From assembly GCF_900115705.1 (NCBI RefSeq), contig NZ_FOXL01000008.1, forward strand, positions 1 to 64,000: a stretch of DNA of 64,000 nt. Reading direction: 5' to 3'. A model generated the notes under the pieces. The model was not told the origin of the DNA and made no database searches. It saw only the letters and a list, made by a program, of their open reading frames with translations. Source of the stretch: Frateuria terrea (GTDB taxonomy: Bacteria > Pseudomonadota > Gammaproteobacteria > Xanthomonadales > Rhodanobacteraceae). Position numbers and translations under genes: made by a program. Shown piece after piece: positions 18,333 through 27,477 of the stretch. The first letter of the stretch is position 1. Each line of letters opens with the position of its first letter.

Positions 18333-19226
18333 ATGCACAAACTACGGGAAGTCCAGACCGCCGCGCTCGGCGGATTACTGTTCTTTGCGCTGACGCGGCC
18401 GTGCCCGGCGATCGCGGAAGAGGCGGGCACCAGCGGCAAGCTTCTGCTCACCGGCGGCGTGAGCCAGGTCGAGGGCGCGGCCGGCGGCGGCCTGACGCCG
18501 TGGGCGGTCATCGGCGGCTACGGCACGCGCGACCAGGTTGGCGCGAACGCCTTCTATACGCGGGTGAACCTGCCCGACTACCACCTGGACGACGCCGGCG
18601 TGATGGTCGGCCTGTACGACCGCGTCGAGCTTTCCTACGCGCAGCAGCGTTTCAACACCGAAGACGTCGGCACCGCGCTGGGGTTGGGCCACGGCTTCAC
18701 CTTCAGGCAGGACGTGGTGGGCGTGAAGGTGCGCCTGTTCGGCGACGCGGTGCTGGAACAGGACAGCTGGCTGCCGCAGGTCTCCGTCGGAGCGCAATAC
18801 AAGAAGAACAACCAGGACGCGATCGTGAAGTTCGTCGGCGCCAGGCGCTCGCAGGGCACCGACTACTACATCGACGCGACCAAGCTGTTCCTTGCCCAGA
18901 GCCTTCTGGTCAACGCCACGGTGCGGTTCACCAAGGCCAACCAGATCGGCATCCTCGGTTTCGGCGGCGACAAGCACAATGGCTACCAGGCCGAGCTGGA
19001 AGGTTCAGTGGCCTACCTGCTGAGCCGCCAGTGGGCGATCGGCGCGGAGTACCGCATGAAGCCGGACAACCTCGGCATCGCCAGGGAGGACGATTGGTAC
19101 GACGCCTTTGTCGCCTGGGCGCCGAGCAAGCATGTCTCGCTGACGGTCGCCTATGCCGACCTCGGCAACATCGTCATCAAGGACCACCAGCGGGGCCTGT
19201 ACGCCTCCGTCCAGGTCGGCTTCTAA
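18333..19226 (+). CDS. DUF3034 outer-membrane-like protein
   Basis: A 297-residue exported protein. The signal sequence (about residues 1-28, ending AIA) is followed by a beta-strand-rich domain with alternating pattern and a terminal aromatic (ASVQVGF), which suggests a small outer membrane barrel. Family features are LLLTGGVSQVEGAAGGGLTPWAVIGGYGT, LGHGFTFRQDVVGVKVRL and WAPSKHVSLTVAYADLG. Function unknown. GGGAGA upstream of the ATG at 18333 supports the start. It lies 15 bases before an exported truncated haemoglobin, with which it probably forms an operon, divergent from the lipid operon. Confidence 0.85.
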   Translation: MHKLREVQTAALGGLLFFALTRPCPAIAEEAGTSGKLLLTGGVSQVEGAAGGGLTPWAVIGGYGTRDQVGANAFYTRVNLPDYHLDDAGVMVGLYDRVELSYAQQRFNTEDVGTALGLGHGFTFRQDVVGVKVRLFGDAVLEQDSWLPQVSVGAQYKKNNQDAIVKFVGARRSQGTDYYIDATKLFLAQSLLVNATVRFTKANQIGILGFGGDKHNGYQAELEGSVAYLLSRQWAIGAEYRMKPDNLGIAREDDWYDAFVAWAPSKHVSLTVAYADLGNIVIKDHQRGLYASVQVGF

Positions 19227-19241
19227 CCCAAGGGGATTTCC

Positions 19242-19736
19242 ATGACCAAGCACAGGTTGCTTTTCCTCGCGCTGCTCGCCGGAACCTCTGTCGGCGCGGC
19301 GCACGCGCAGAACGCGCCGATGCGTGGCGCAGCGATGCAGGCCGCGCCGGCCGTCGATCCCGCGCCGCGCGATCCGGCGCTCAGGCCGGTGTTCGAAACC
19401 TTCGGCGGCAAGGCCGGACTGGTCGCGCTGGTGGACGATTTCATGGCCAACCTGATGGCCGACCCACGCACGCGCCCGTTCTTCGCGCCGGTCGACCGCG
19501 AGCACGTCAAGACCGAGCTGGTCGACCAGTTCTGCGTGATCCTCGATGGACCGTGCACCTACACCGGCAGGAACATGGAACAGGTGCACCGCGGCCTGGA
19601 CATCCACCGCAGCCAGTTCAACGCGCTGGTGGAAGACCTGCAGAAGGCCATGGACAAGCACCGCATCCCGTTCCGCGCGCAGAACAAGCTGCTGGCCAAG
19701 CTCGCGCCCATGCACCGCGAGGTGGTGACCAAGTAG
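19242..19736 (+). CDS. Exported group 1 truncated haemoglobin
   Basis: A 164-residue protein with a signal peptide (cleavage after AHA, residue 22) and a truncated globin fold. LRPVFETFGGKAGLVALVDDF, RTRPFFAPV (CD1 Phe) and NMEQVHRGLDI hold the proximal His116. By alignment with mycobacterial trHbN, the B10 position is Met68 rather than Tyr and E11 is Leu93 rather than Gln, so the usual polar distal pair is absent. The location would be periplasmic. It follows the DUF3034 gene by 15 bases. Role in NO/O2 chemistry or electron transfer is unknown. Confidence 0.9.
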   Translation: MTKHRLLFLALLAGTSVGAAHAQNAPMRGAAMQAAPAVDPAPRDPALRPVFETFGGKAGLVALVDDFMANLMADPRTRPFFAPVDREHVKTELVDQFCVILDGPCTYTGRNMEQVHRGLDIHRSQFNALVEDLQKAMDKHRIPFRAQNKLLAKLAPMHREVVTK

Positions 19737-19864
19737 GCACCGGGGCCGTCTGGCCACGTGAACCAGGGCGCCGCGGCCTGGCTAGCCGACGGCGCAAAGG
19801 GCTGGCGACCGCACGCTTTCCGGCAGCCGCACCTGGCGGCTGGATCGGGTCCGCGGCGCTCTCT

Positions 19865-20956
19865 TCAGACGTTGAACAGGAAGTGCAGCACATCGCCGTC
19901 CTTGACGATGTAGTCCTTGCCTTCCTTGCGCAGGCGACCCGCCGCGGCGGCGCCGGCCTCGCCCTTGTACTGGATGTAGTCGTCATAGGAGACGGTCTCG
20001 GCGCGGATGAAGCCGCGCTCGAAATCCGTGTGGATCACGCCGGCCGCCTGTGGCGCGGTGGCACCCTTCTTCACCGTCCAGGCGCGCACTTCCTTCGGGC
20101 CAGCGGTGAAGTAGGTCTGCAGGTTGAGCAGCTTGTAGCCGGCGCGGATGACTCGGTTGAGGCCCGGCTCGTCCAGGCCGAGGTCCTTGAGGAACTCGTC
20201 GCGGTCGGCGTCCTCCAGCTGGGCCATCTCTTCCTCGATGGCTGCGCACACCGGTACCACTTCGGCACCCTCGCTGGCCGCACGCTCGCGCACGGCATCC
20301 AGGTGCGGGTTGTTTTCGAAGCCGTCCTCGCGCACGTTGGCGATGTACATCAGCGGCTTGAGCGTGAGCAGGAACAGGTCGCGCACCAGCGCCTTCTCCT
20401 CGTCGTCAAGCTCCACGCTGCGCGCGGACTTGCCCTCGTTCAATGCGGCCGCGAGCTTCTGCAGCACCGGCTTCTTGGCCAGCGCCTCCTTGTCGTTGGC
20501 CTTGGCGGCGCGCTCGGCACGATTCAATGCCTTCTCGACCGAGTCCAGGTCGGCCAGCGCCAGTTCGGTGTCGATCGTCTCGATGTCGGCGATCGGGTCG
20601 ACCTTGCCGGCCACGTGAACGATGTCGCCATGCTCGAAGCAACGCACCACGTGCGCGATCGCGTCGACCTCGCGGATATGCGCCAAAAACTTGTTGCCCA
20701 GGCCCTCGCCCTTCGACGCACCGGCGACCAGGCCGGCGATGTCGACGAACTCGACCGCGGTCGGAATCACCTTCTGCGGATTGACGATGGCCGAGAGCGC
20801 GTTCAGCCGCTCATCGGGCACCGGCACCACGCCCACGTTCGGCTCGATCGTGCAGAACGGGAAATTGGCCGCGGCGATGCCGGCCTTGGTCAGCGCGTTG
20901 AACAGGGTGGACTTGCCGACGTTGGGCAGGCCGACGATGCCGCATTTGATGCCCAT
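19865..20956 (-). CDS. ychF: Redox-regulated ATPase YchF
   Basis: A 363-residue Obg-family P-loop protein that binds ATP and associates with ribosomes. The P-loop GLPNVGKST is at 9-17, [20 protein letters not shown] is the switch region, and the G4 position reads NVRE instead of NKxD, as in the ATP-specific YchF branch. The C-terminal TGS domain includes [17 protein letters not shown] and the terminal [15 protein letters not shown]. It sits at the 3' end of the prs-rplY-pth-ychF block, the usual gammaproteobacterial order. Confidence 0.97.
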   Translation of the reverse strand: MGIKCGIVGLPNVGKSTLFNALTKAGIAAANFPFCTIEPNVGVVPVPDERLNALSAIVNPQKVIPTAVEFVDIAGLVAGASKGEGLGNKFLAHIREVDAIAHVVRCFEHGDIVHVAGKVDPIADIETIDTELALADLDSVEKALNRAERAAKANDKEALAKKPVLQKLAAALNEGKSARSVELDDEEKALVRDLFLLTLKPLMYIANVREDGFENNPHLDAVRERAASEGAEVVPVCAAIEEEMAQLEDADRDEFLKDLGLDEPGLNRVIRAGYKLLNLQTYFTAGPKEVRAWTVKKGATAPQAAGVIHTDFERGFIRAETVSYDDYIQYKGEAGAAAAGRLRKEGKDYIVKDGDVLHFLFNV

Positions 20957-21062
20957 GGTGACTCCGGATGTCTGTCTTCGTGGCCGACGCTTCCGCGGAA
21001 GTCATCTGGCCGGTTGTCGGGTGGCGGCCGCCCGCCTGCGGCGCACGGTTACCGTGCGGCCA

Positions 21063-21644
21063 TCATGGGCCGGCCGTATGCAACTGCTGCATTGCCTTGT
21101 CGAACTGCCCGGACACCGCCAGCGGCAGCACGTCGAGCGCGCGGCCGATGCCGCCGAGGATCGCGTCCTCGTCCTGCGCCGACGGCTTTCCGAGCACCCA
21201 AGGCGTGACCTTGTCCTTGTGGCCCGGGTGGCCGATGCCGATGCGCAGGCGATGGAACTTGCCGTGGCCCAGGTGCTGGATCGTGTCGCGCAGGCCGTTC
21301 TGGCCGCCGTGGCCGCCGTCGAACTTGATCCGTACGGTGCCCGCGGGCAGGTCGAGCTCGTCGTGCGCCACCAGGCACTCGTCCGGCTCGATCTTGTAGT
21401 AGCGCAGCGCGGATGCGACCGCAATGCCACTCTTGTTCATGAAAGTGGACGGCTTGAGCAGCCACACGCTGTCGCCGCCGATGCGCACGCGGCAGGCCTC
21501 GCCGTGCAGCTTGCCGTCGAAGGCGAAGCGCTCGCCCTGCCCCGATGCGAGGGCGTCAACAAACCAGAACCCGGCGTTGTGCCGGGTCCGGAGGTATTCG
21601 GCGCCGGGATTGCCCAGGCCGACGATGAGCCGCAAACCAGCCAT
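21063..21644 (-). CDS. pth: Peptidyl-tRNA hydrolase
   Basis: Releases peptides from dropped-off peptidyl-tRNA. A 193-residue protein with [21 protein letters not shown] (catalytic His22), [21 protein letters not shown] and [17 protein letters not shown]. The ATG at 21642-21644 gives the standard start. It lies between rplY (about 50 bases upstream) and ychF (about 105 bases downstream) on the same strand. Confidence 0.97.
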   Translation of the reverse strand: MAGLRLIVGLGNPGAEYLRTRHNAGFWFVDALASGQGERFAFDGKLHGEACRVRIGGDSVWLLKPSTFMNKSGIAVASALRYYKIEPDECLVAHDELDLPAGTVRIKFDGGHGGQNGLRDTIQHLGHGKFHRLRIGIGHPGHKDKVTPWVLGKPSAQDEDAILGGIGRALDVLPLAVSGQFDKAMQQLHTAGP

Positions 21645-21695
21645 GCCGTGCGCCGATCGCCGGACCTTCCGCAGATCGGAAGGTCCGGCTGGGGC

Positions 21696-22343
21696 TTACT
21701 TCTTCTCGGCGGGCTTGGCTTCGGCCTCGGGCGCCGCCGCTTCAGCGGCCGGCTCGACCTCTTCCTTGACCGTGTTGGCGGTGACCACGGCGATGTCGTG
21801 GTCCGCACCCAGGTTGAGCGCCGGCAGGCTCACGCCCTTGGGCAGCTTGACCTGCGACAGGTGGACGATGTCGCCTGGCTTGAGGTCGGCCAGGTCCAGC
21901 TCGATGAACTCGGGCAGGTTGCCCGGCAGGCAGGACACTTCCACTTCCGTCAGGTTGTGCGAGATCACCACGCCGGAGGTCTTGCCGGCCGGGGACTTCT
22001 CCTGGTTGAGGAAGTGCAGCGGCACGTTCACGCGGATCGCTTCGTTCTCGTTCACGCGCAGGAAGTCCATGTGCAGCATCTGCTGCTTGAACGGGTGCTT
22101 CTGCCAGTCGCGCACCAGCACCTTCTGCACCTTGCCGTCGACGTTCAGGTCGAGGATCGAGGAGAAGAACCACTCGTTCTTGGCGGCGAGCAGGATGGTG
22201 TTGTGCTCGATCTGGATGCTCTGCGGCGGCTGGTTCGCGCCGTAGACGACGGCAGGCACCATCGCCGCGTGACGCAGGCGGCGGCTCGCACCTTTCCCCT
22301 CGTCCGCGCGGTTCTGTGCCTTGATTTCATGAATCTGGGCCAT
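21696..22343 (-). CDS. rplY: 50S ribosomal protein L25 (Ctc form)
   Basis: Binds 5S rRNA in the large subunit. A 215-residue, two-domain Ctc-type protein: the L25 domain ([31 protein letters not shown]) is followed by a C-terminal beta domain and an Ala/Glu-rich acidic tail ending KPAEKK. It is longer than the E. coli 94-residue protein, as in most other bacteria. The ATG at 22341-22343 is chosen; the in-frame Met 28 codons earlier has an arginine/glycine-rich leader atypical of L25. It lies in the prs-rplY-pth-ychF block. Confidence 0.95.
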   Translation of the reverse strand: MAQIHEIKAQNRADEGKGASRRLRHAAMVPAVVYGANQPPQSIQIEHNTILLAAKNEWFFSSILDLNVDGKVQKVLVRDWQKHPFKQQMLHMDFLRVNENEAIRVNVPLHFLNQEKSPAGKTSGVVISHNLTEVEVSCLPGNLPEFIELDLADLKPGDIVHLSQVKLPKGVSLPALNLGADHDIAVVTANTVKEEVEPAAEAAAPEAEAKPAEKK

Positions 22344-22486
22344 TTCGTTTACTACCTTGGTTGTGTTTTGCCCGCCTCGCGGCGGACGGATGACTCCCCC
22401 GCGACCAGGGAAGTCCGTTACTTCCACGCGGCATCCTGCCGCGAAAAGCGAAGATCAAAACCGCCCATCCTGGGCGGACTCCTAAC

Positions 22487-23443
22487 TCAGTCCACGTAAA
22501 GCGAACTCACCGACTCGCCGAAGGCGATGCGGCGAATGGTTTCGGCCAGCAGCTCGGCGACCGAGAGCTGGCGGATCTTGCTGCAGCCCTGCGCCTCGGG
22601 GCGCAGCGGCAGCGTGTTGGTGACCACCAGCTGGTCGAGCTGGGAGTTCTCGATGTTGCCGATCGCCGCGCCGGAGAGCACCGGGTGGACACAGTAGGCG
22701 ACCACCTTGCGCGCACCGCGCTCTTTCAGGGCGGCGGCGGCGGCGCACAACGTGCCGGCGGTGTCGACGATGTCGTCGACCAGCACGCAGGTCTTGCCGT
22801 CGACCTCGCCGATGATGTTCATCACGGTGGCGACGTTGGCCTTCGGGCGACGCTTGTCGATGATCGCCAGGTCCGCGTCGTCCAGCCGCTTGGCGATGGC
22901 GCGCGCGCGCACCACGCCGCCGACGTCGGGGCTGACCACGATCAGGTCGTCCATCGAGTGGTTGCGCCAGATGTCCGCCAGCAGGATCGGCGAGGCATAG
23001 ACGTTGTCCACCGGGATGTCGAAGAAGCCCTGGATCTGGTCGGCGTGCAGGTCGACCGTCAGCACGCGGTCCACGCCGGCGGTGCCGATCAGCGTGGCGA
23101 CCATCTTGGCAGTGATCGGCACTCGGGCCGAGCGCGGACGGCGATCCTGCCGGGCGTAGCCGAAGTACGGCATCACCGCGGTGACGCTGGCCGCCGAGGC
23201 GCGCTTGAGCGCATCGACCAGCGCAAGCATCTCGATCAGGTTCTCCGCGCTGGGCGCGCCGGTCGGCTGCAGCACGAACACTTCCTGGCGGCGGACGTTC
23301 TCCTCGATCTCGATCTGCACTTCGCCGTCGCTGAACTTGCCGACCAGCGCCTTGCCCAGCGGCACGCCGAGTCGCTGCGCGACGTCCTCGGCCAGGGCGC
23401 GATGGGCATTGCCGGTGAAGAGCATCGGGGTGGACGTGTCCAC
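22487..23443 (-). CDS. prs: Ribose-phosphate pyrophosphokinase
   Basis: Makes PRPP from ribose 5-phosphate and ATP. A 318-residue protein with [49 protein letters not shown] (metal site), IDKRRP and the PRPP-binding loop [13 protein letters not shown]. The start is a GTG at 23441-23443, with GAGGAA seven bases upstream. An in-frame ATG at 23468-23470 would begin four bases from the 3' end of tRNA-Gln, without a ribosome site. Probably co-transcribed with tRNA-Gln. Confidence 0.96.
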   Translation of the reverse strand: MDTSTPMLFTGNAHRALAEDVAQRLGVPLGKALVGKFSDGEVQIEIEENVRRQEVFVLQPTGAPSAENLIEMLALVDALKRASAASVTAVMPYFGYARQDRRPRSARVPITAKMVATLIGTAGVDRVLTVDLHADQIQGFFDIPVDNVYASPILLADIWRNHSMDDLIVVSPDVGGVVRARAIAKRLDDADLAIIDKRRPKANVATVMNIIGEVDGKTCVLVDDIVDTAGTLCAAAAALKERGARKVVAYCVHPVLSGAAIGNIENSQLDQLVVTNTLPLRPEAQGCSKIRQLSVAELLAETIRRIAFGESVSSLYVD

Positions 23444-23473
23444 GGTGATTCCTCGAAGAAAGCCATTCATGAA

Positions 23474-23550
23474 TGGCTGGGGCGGCAGGATTCGAACCTG
23501 CGCATGCGGGAATCAAAATCCCGTGCCTTAACCAGCTTGGCGACGCCCCA
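23474..23550 (-). tRNA. tRNA-Gln (TTG)
   Basis: A 77-base tRNA with acceptor TGGGGCG/CGCCCCA, encoded CCA at 23474-23476, the T-arm GGTTCGAATCC and anticodon TTG (complement of 23514-23516). It is located between ispE and prs, its usual place in gammaproteobacteria. Confidence 0.97.
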
Positions 23551-23595
23551 GTGTCTCGTTTGCAGGCCGTCGTCCTGACCACCTGTCGTTCTGCT

Positions 23596-25002
23596 TCATG
23601 CCCGCAACGGTTGCTCGGGCATCGCGCTCCGGCCGCGATGGCGCGCCAGGGCCCGATGCAACGGCGAGACCTCGACCCCCGCGGCCAGCTGGGCCACGAA
23701 CGCCGCGGGACACTCCCGCACCACCTTGCGCGCCTGCGCGAGCGAAGCGGTTTCCAGGAACACGCACCCGCCGCTGCCGGAAAGCCGGGCGCGGCCGAAG
23801 CGCGAGAGCCAGTCCAGCGCAGCGGCCACCCTGGGGTGTCGCGCACGCACGACCGGCTCGAACGCGTTCTCGACCGTTTCGCCGGAAGCAAAGGACGAAA
23901 TTGTCGCCGGCGGCGCATTTCGTGTCAATTCAGGCGCTTGAAACAAGGCCGCGGTGGGCACGTGCTCGCCGGGGTCGAGCACCACGTACCAGCGCCGCGG
24001 CAGCACGGCGGGCACCAGCCGCTCGCCCACGCCCTCGGCCCAGGCCGAGCGGCCACGCACGAAGACCGGCACGTCGGCGCCCAGCCGATGCGCCAGCCCG
24101 GCCAGCGCATCCTCGGTGAGACCGCAACCCCAGAGGTGGTTGAGCGAGACCAGCGTGGTGGCGGCGTCGGAACTGCCGCCGCCGAGGCCGCCGCCCATCG
24201 GGATGCGCTTGTCGACCAGGATCTCGGCGCCCTGCGCCACGCCGGCTTCCGCCTGCAGCAGGCGGGCGGCACGCACCACCAGGTCAGCCTCGGCCGGCAC
24301 GCCGGGCACCTCGTTGGCACGCACGATCCCGCTGTCGGCGCGCACGCGCACGCGCAGCTCATCGCCCCAGTCGAGCAGGCGGAACACCGTCTGCAGGTCG
24401 TGGTAGCCGTCGGCGCGTCGGCCGACGATGCGCAGGAACAGGTTGAGCTTGGCCGGCGCGGGCCAGGCGGTCCACTCCTTTACCGAAGGAGCGGCCAGAT
24501 CACGCGACATGAAGACGCGCAGGTCGTCCGGGAAGCCGTTTTCGCGGTCACGCTCGCGTGCGCGGGCGAATGCCGGCTCGTCTTTGTCGACCACGGCGAA
24601 GCCGTGTCTCTCATAGAACGGCGCGTTCCACGGCACGTCGCCCAGCGTCCCCAGGCCTACCGCACGGTAGCCTGCCGCACGCGCCCAGGCGCAGGCGTGC
24701 TCGAGCAACGCCGCGCCGATACCGCGGCGGCCGTGCGACGGCAGCACGTCGATCTCGGCGACCCCGATCATGCCTTCGCCCATCGTGTCGTCCAGCCACA
24801 CGAAGCCCACCGGCGCGTCCTGTTCCAGCGCAACCCAGACCAGGCCGCGGGCGGTAGCCACTTCCAGCAGCTCCGGCGGAATCGCCATGGCGGCGTAGGC
24901 GCTCCAGGCGCGATGGCCGCGGAACAGTTCCACCGCCGTGCGCTCGATCGCGCACAGCGCCGGCACGTGCGCCGCCGTGGCGCGTGCGATGGTCACCGCC
25001 AT
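23596..25002 (-). CDS. ispE: GNAT acetyltransferase - IspE (CDP-ME kinase) fusion
   Basis: A 468-residue continuous reading frame. Residues 1-168 are a GNAT N-acetyltransferase (VAEIDVLPSHGRRGIGAALLEHACAWA is the acetyl-CoA loop; NAPFYERHGF and VFMSRDL close the domain). Residues about 178-468 are a complete IspE, the 4-diphosphocytidyl-2-C-methylerythritol kinase of the MEP isoprenoid pathway: WPAPAKLNLFL, the GHMP ATP loop PMGGGLGGGSSDA (268-280), GADVPVF and SGSGGCVF. No stop separates them. An internal ATG at 24508-24510 (Met165) could start IspE alone but has no ribosome site. The ATG at 25002 is four bases after the lolB stop. Confidence 0.92.
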   Translation of the reverse strand: MAVTIARATAAHVPALCAIERTAVELFRGHRAWSAYAAMAIPPELLEVATARGLVWVALEQDAPVGFVWLDDTMGEGMIGVAEIDVLPSHGRRGIGAALLEHACAWARAAGYRAVGLGTLGDVPWNAPFYERHGFAVVDKDEPAFARARERDRENGFPDDLRVFMSRDLAAPSVKEWTAWPAPAKLNLFLRIVGRRADGYHDLQTVFRLLDWGDELRVRVRADSGIVRANEVPGVPAEADLVVRAARLLQAEAGVAQGAEILVDKRIPMGGGLGGGSSDAATTLVSLNHLWGCGLTEDALAGLAHRLGADVPVFVRGRSAWAEGVGERLVPAVLPRRWYVVLDPGEHVPTAALFQAPELTRNAPPATISSFASGETVENAFEPVVRARHPRVAAALDWLSRFGRARLSGSGGCVFLETASLAQARKVVRECPAAFVAQLAAGVEVSPLHRALARHRGRSAMPEQPLRA

Positions 25003-25006
25003 CGCG

Positions 25007-25636
25007 TCAGCGTCCGCAATCGACGCATGGTCCAGCGCCGAGCTGGAAGCTGTCGATCGACAGCTTGACCTTGTACGGCGGCTGGCTGGCGAAGACCTTC
25101 TGCGGCAACGGCGGCTGGTGCTCCAGGTCCCAGGCTCGGTAGTCGACGGTCCAGCCGTCCTGCATCAGTAGCGAGGGCAGCTGGCGTTCGCCGAAGCGCA
25201 GCTCGGCCGGCGAGCCGGCGGCACGCAGGCCGAGCACCCACGCGCGCAGATCCTCGAGCGGCACTTCCCAGCCCAACGCCTTGCGCATCAATGTCTCGGC
25301 GTCCGGACCGCGCAGCGGGCCGCCCTCAATGCCTTCCAGCAACGCCCCATCGGAGCCGCCGCTCAGGCGGAAACTCTTGCCGGTGATCGGCGCGCGCAGC
25401 TCGAAGTCGTAGTGCGCGCCATCCTGCGTCCAGCGCAGGCTGCCGCTGCCGCCGTCGTGCCCATCGGATACGGCGAGGTGGCCTTCCAGCGTCCAGCGGT
25501 CGACGCCCGCCAGCTGTCGTTCGCGTGCGGCCTGCGCGGCGAGTGCAGCCTCGTCGGCCGGCTTGCGCACCGGCACCGGCGCACAGGCGGCCAGCAGCAG
25601 GCCGGCTGCTGCGCCCAGGAACAGGACGCGCTTCAT
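25007..25636 (-). CDS. lolB: Outer membrane lipoprotein LolB
   Basis: Accepts lipoproteins from LolA and inserts them in the outer membrane. A 209-residue lipoprotein precursor with lipobox LLAAC (Cys18); the core has WTLEGHLAVSDG, SLRWTQDGAHYDFELRAPITGKSFRLSG, ALGWEVPLEDLRAWVLGLRA and a C-terminal VKLSIDSF. The ATG overlaps the stop of the upstream TPR gene (25633-25636). It is followed by the GNAT-IspE fusion, giving the conserved order TPR-lolB-ispE-tRNA-prs. Confidence 0.93.
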   Translation of the reverse strand: MKRVLFLGAAAGLLLAACAPVPVRKPADEAALAAQAARERQLAGVDRWTLEGHLAVSDGHDGGSGSLRWTQDGAHYDFELRAPITGKSFRLSGGSDGALLEGIEGGPLRGPDAETLMRKALGWEVPLEDLRAWVLGLRAAGSPAELRFGERQLPSLLMQDGWTVDYRAWDLEHQPPLPQKVFASQPPYKVKLSIDSFQLGAGPCVDCGR

Positions 25637-27381
25637 GGCTTGAGCCGCCTCAGGGTGTCGCGCAGGCTGGCGTTGCGCGGATCGAGCTTGCGTACCTGGT
25701 CGAACACGTGCTGGGCGTCCTGGCGCTTGCCGAGCTTCCACAGCACTTCGCCCAGATGCACGCCGACATCGGCGTCCTTCGCCGCGCCCCAGGACTGGCG
25801 CAAGCTGCGGGCCGCCTCGTCCAGGTGGCCCAGACGGTATTGCAGCCAGCCCCAGGAATCGGCGATCGCCGGGTCGTGCGGCTTGGCCGCGCGCGCCACC
25901 TCGATCAGCTTCTTCGCCTCCGGCAGGTCGCGACCGGCGTCGGCCAGCGTGTAGCCCAGCGCATTGCTGGCATCGATGTCGTCCGGCTTGAGCCTCAGCA
26001 GGTGGCGGAAGTCGGCCACCGCCTGGTCGATCGCACCCGCCTCGGCATACGCCAGGCCGCGCCCATAGAGCAAGCCCGGGTCGTCAGGCAGCACCTGCAG
26101 GGCGTGGCCATAGGCCTTGGCCGCCTGCGCGTAGTGCTGCTCGCGCATGTACAGCTCGGCATCGGCCTGCCAGGCGCGGCGCAGTTCCTCGGGCTGGTCG
26201 AGGTAGGCGGTTTCCAGCTGGTCGAGCAGCGCGTGGGCGTCGTCGACCTTGCCCTGCGTGTGCAGGATCACCGCACTGCGCAGGTCGGCGTCGAAGGCGT
26301 GCGGATCGTCGTCGCCGACCTGGTCGTACCAGGCCAGCGCCTCGTCGTTGCGATCCTGCATCTCGGCGAGCTGGCCGAGCAGGAAGGCGCTGCCCTCGCG
26401 CACGTCGGCCGGCGCCTGCTTGAGCTGGCGGTACAACCTGGCGATCGCCCGCTTGTCGTGCGCCTGCGCGGCCAGGCCGGCACGCAGGGCATAGGTCTCG
26501 GCGCTCTGCGGGCCCTCGTCGAGCAGCTTGGCGGCGGCCTTGTAGTCGCCGCCCTGGCTGAGCAGGCTGGCATAGGTCAGGCGCAGCTGCACGTCCCGCG
26601 GCGAGCGGGCCAGCGCCTGCTTGAGCAGGTCGGCGGCACCCTTCTTGTCGCCGCCCTTGAACTTCATCTGCGCCGCCCAGGCGTAGGTCTCGGTGTTGTG
26701 GAAGCGCGCCACCGCGGCGTCGGCGATGCGGCTGGCGTAACCGGCCCGGCCGAGCTTCTCGCCCAGTTCGCTCATTGCAAGCCAGGCCTGCGGATCGGCC
26801 GGCAGCCGCTCGGGCGTGGCCAGGGTTTCGAGCAGTTGGCCAGCCTGTGCCGGGTCGCGTGCGCTGATCAGCGCGCGGCCGAAACGCCGCCACACATGCG
26901 CATCGCCACTGGCTACCAGGCGCTCCAGCTGCGAGCGAGCGCCGGCGGTGTCGCCGGTGGACAGCGCCAGTTCGGCGCAGGCCTGGGCCAGGTCCGCCGC
27001 GCCCGCGCCGAGCGCCTGCCAGCGATCGATCGCGCGTTGCGCGGCGGCCTCGTCACGCACCGCCAGGGCCAGCTCCGTGGCGCGCTGCGCGACCTTTGGG
27101 TCTTCCGACAACGCCATCGCGCGGTCGTAGTGGGCGGAAGCATCCTTGAGTTCGTTGCGCGTCAGCGCCATTTCGCCCGCGAGCAGCTGCGCCAGCAGGT
27201 CGTGTTCGGCGTCCGGGGTGACCACGGTCAGGCGGTCCAGCGGCTGCTTCGGAGCCGGCGATGCCGCCTTGCCGCCGGGCACGCTGGCGCAGGCGGCCAG
27301 CGCCAGGGCGCAGCCGGCCATGCCTGCAAAATGCCGCAGTTGCTTGAACTTGACCTTCACGCTCAGCACACTAGTCCCCAT
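25633..27381 (-). CDS. Tetratricopeptide-repeat lipoprotein
   Basis: A 582-residue envelope protein. The hydrophobic leader with lipobox LAAC (near residue 31) is followed by about a dozen TPR units (for example LLYGRGLAYAEAGAIDQAVADFRHLLRLKPDD and SNALGYTLADAGRDLPEAKKLIEVA). It regularly precedes lolB in xanthomonads and pseudomonads; a role in envelope assembly is inferred from position. The start is uncertain: the ATG at 27379-27381 is given, but an in-frame GTG seven codons later would give a more usual lipoprotein leader. It is divergent from hemA across about 96 bases. Confidence 0.88.
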   Translation of the reverse strand: MGTSVLSVKVKFKQLRHFAGMAGCALALAACASVPGGKAASPAPKQPLDRLTVVTPDAEHDLLAQLLAGEMALTRNELKDASAHYDRAMALSEDPKVAQRATELALAVRDEAAAQRAIDRWQALGAGAADLAQACAELALSTGDTAGARSQLERLVASGDAHVWRRFGRALISARDPAQAGQLLETLATPERLPADPQAWLAMSELGEKLGRAGYASRIADAAVARFHNTETYAWAAQMKFKGGDKKGAADLLKQALARSPRDVQLRLTYASLLSQGGDYKAAAKLLDEGPQSAETYALRAGLAAQAHDKRAIARLYRQLKQAPADVREGSAFLLGQLAEMQDRNDEALAWYDQVGDDDPHAFDADLRSAVILHTQGKVDDAHALLDQLETAYLDQPEELRRAWQADAELYMREQHYAQAAKAYGHALQVLPDDPGLLYGRGLAYAEAGAIDQAVADFRHLLRLKPDDIDASNALGYTLADAGRDLPEAKKLIEVARAAKPHDPAIADSWGWLQYRLGHLDEAARSLRQSWGAAKDADVGVHLGEVLWKLGKRQDAQHVFDQVRKLDPRNASLRDTLRRLKP

Positions 27382-27477
27382 CCCATCGTCCGTCCGGCCC
27401 GTACCTGATCGCGCCCGGTACCGAAAGCTTAGCCTACGCCGCCGCGGATACCCCGTCGTCAATTCGCAACCCACGCC

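Noticed and set aside
18215-21208. A 997-codon + strand open frame
   Set aside because: It is the out-of-frame shadow of DUF3034, trHb and ychF. Its text is arginine-rich and matches no domain.
23444-23470. ATG at 23470 as start of prs
   Set aside because: It lies four bases from the tRNA-Gln 3' end and has no ribosome site, while the GTG at 23443 has GAGGAA at good spacing.
24510-24525. Independent start of IspE at the internal ATG
   Set aside because: Not excluded, but there is no Shine-Dalgarno and the Met belongs to the normal GNAT C-terminal strand.
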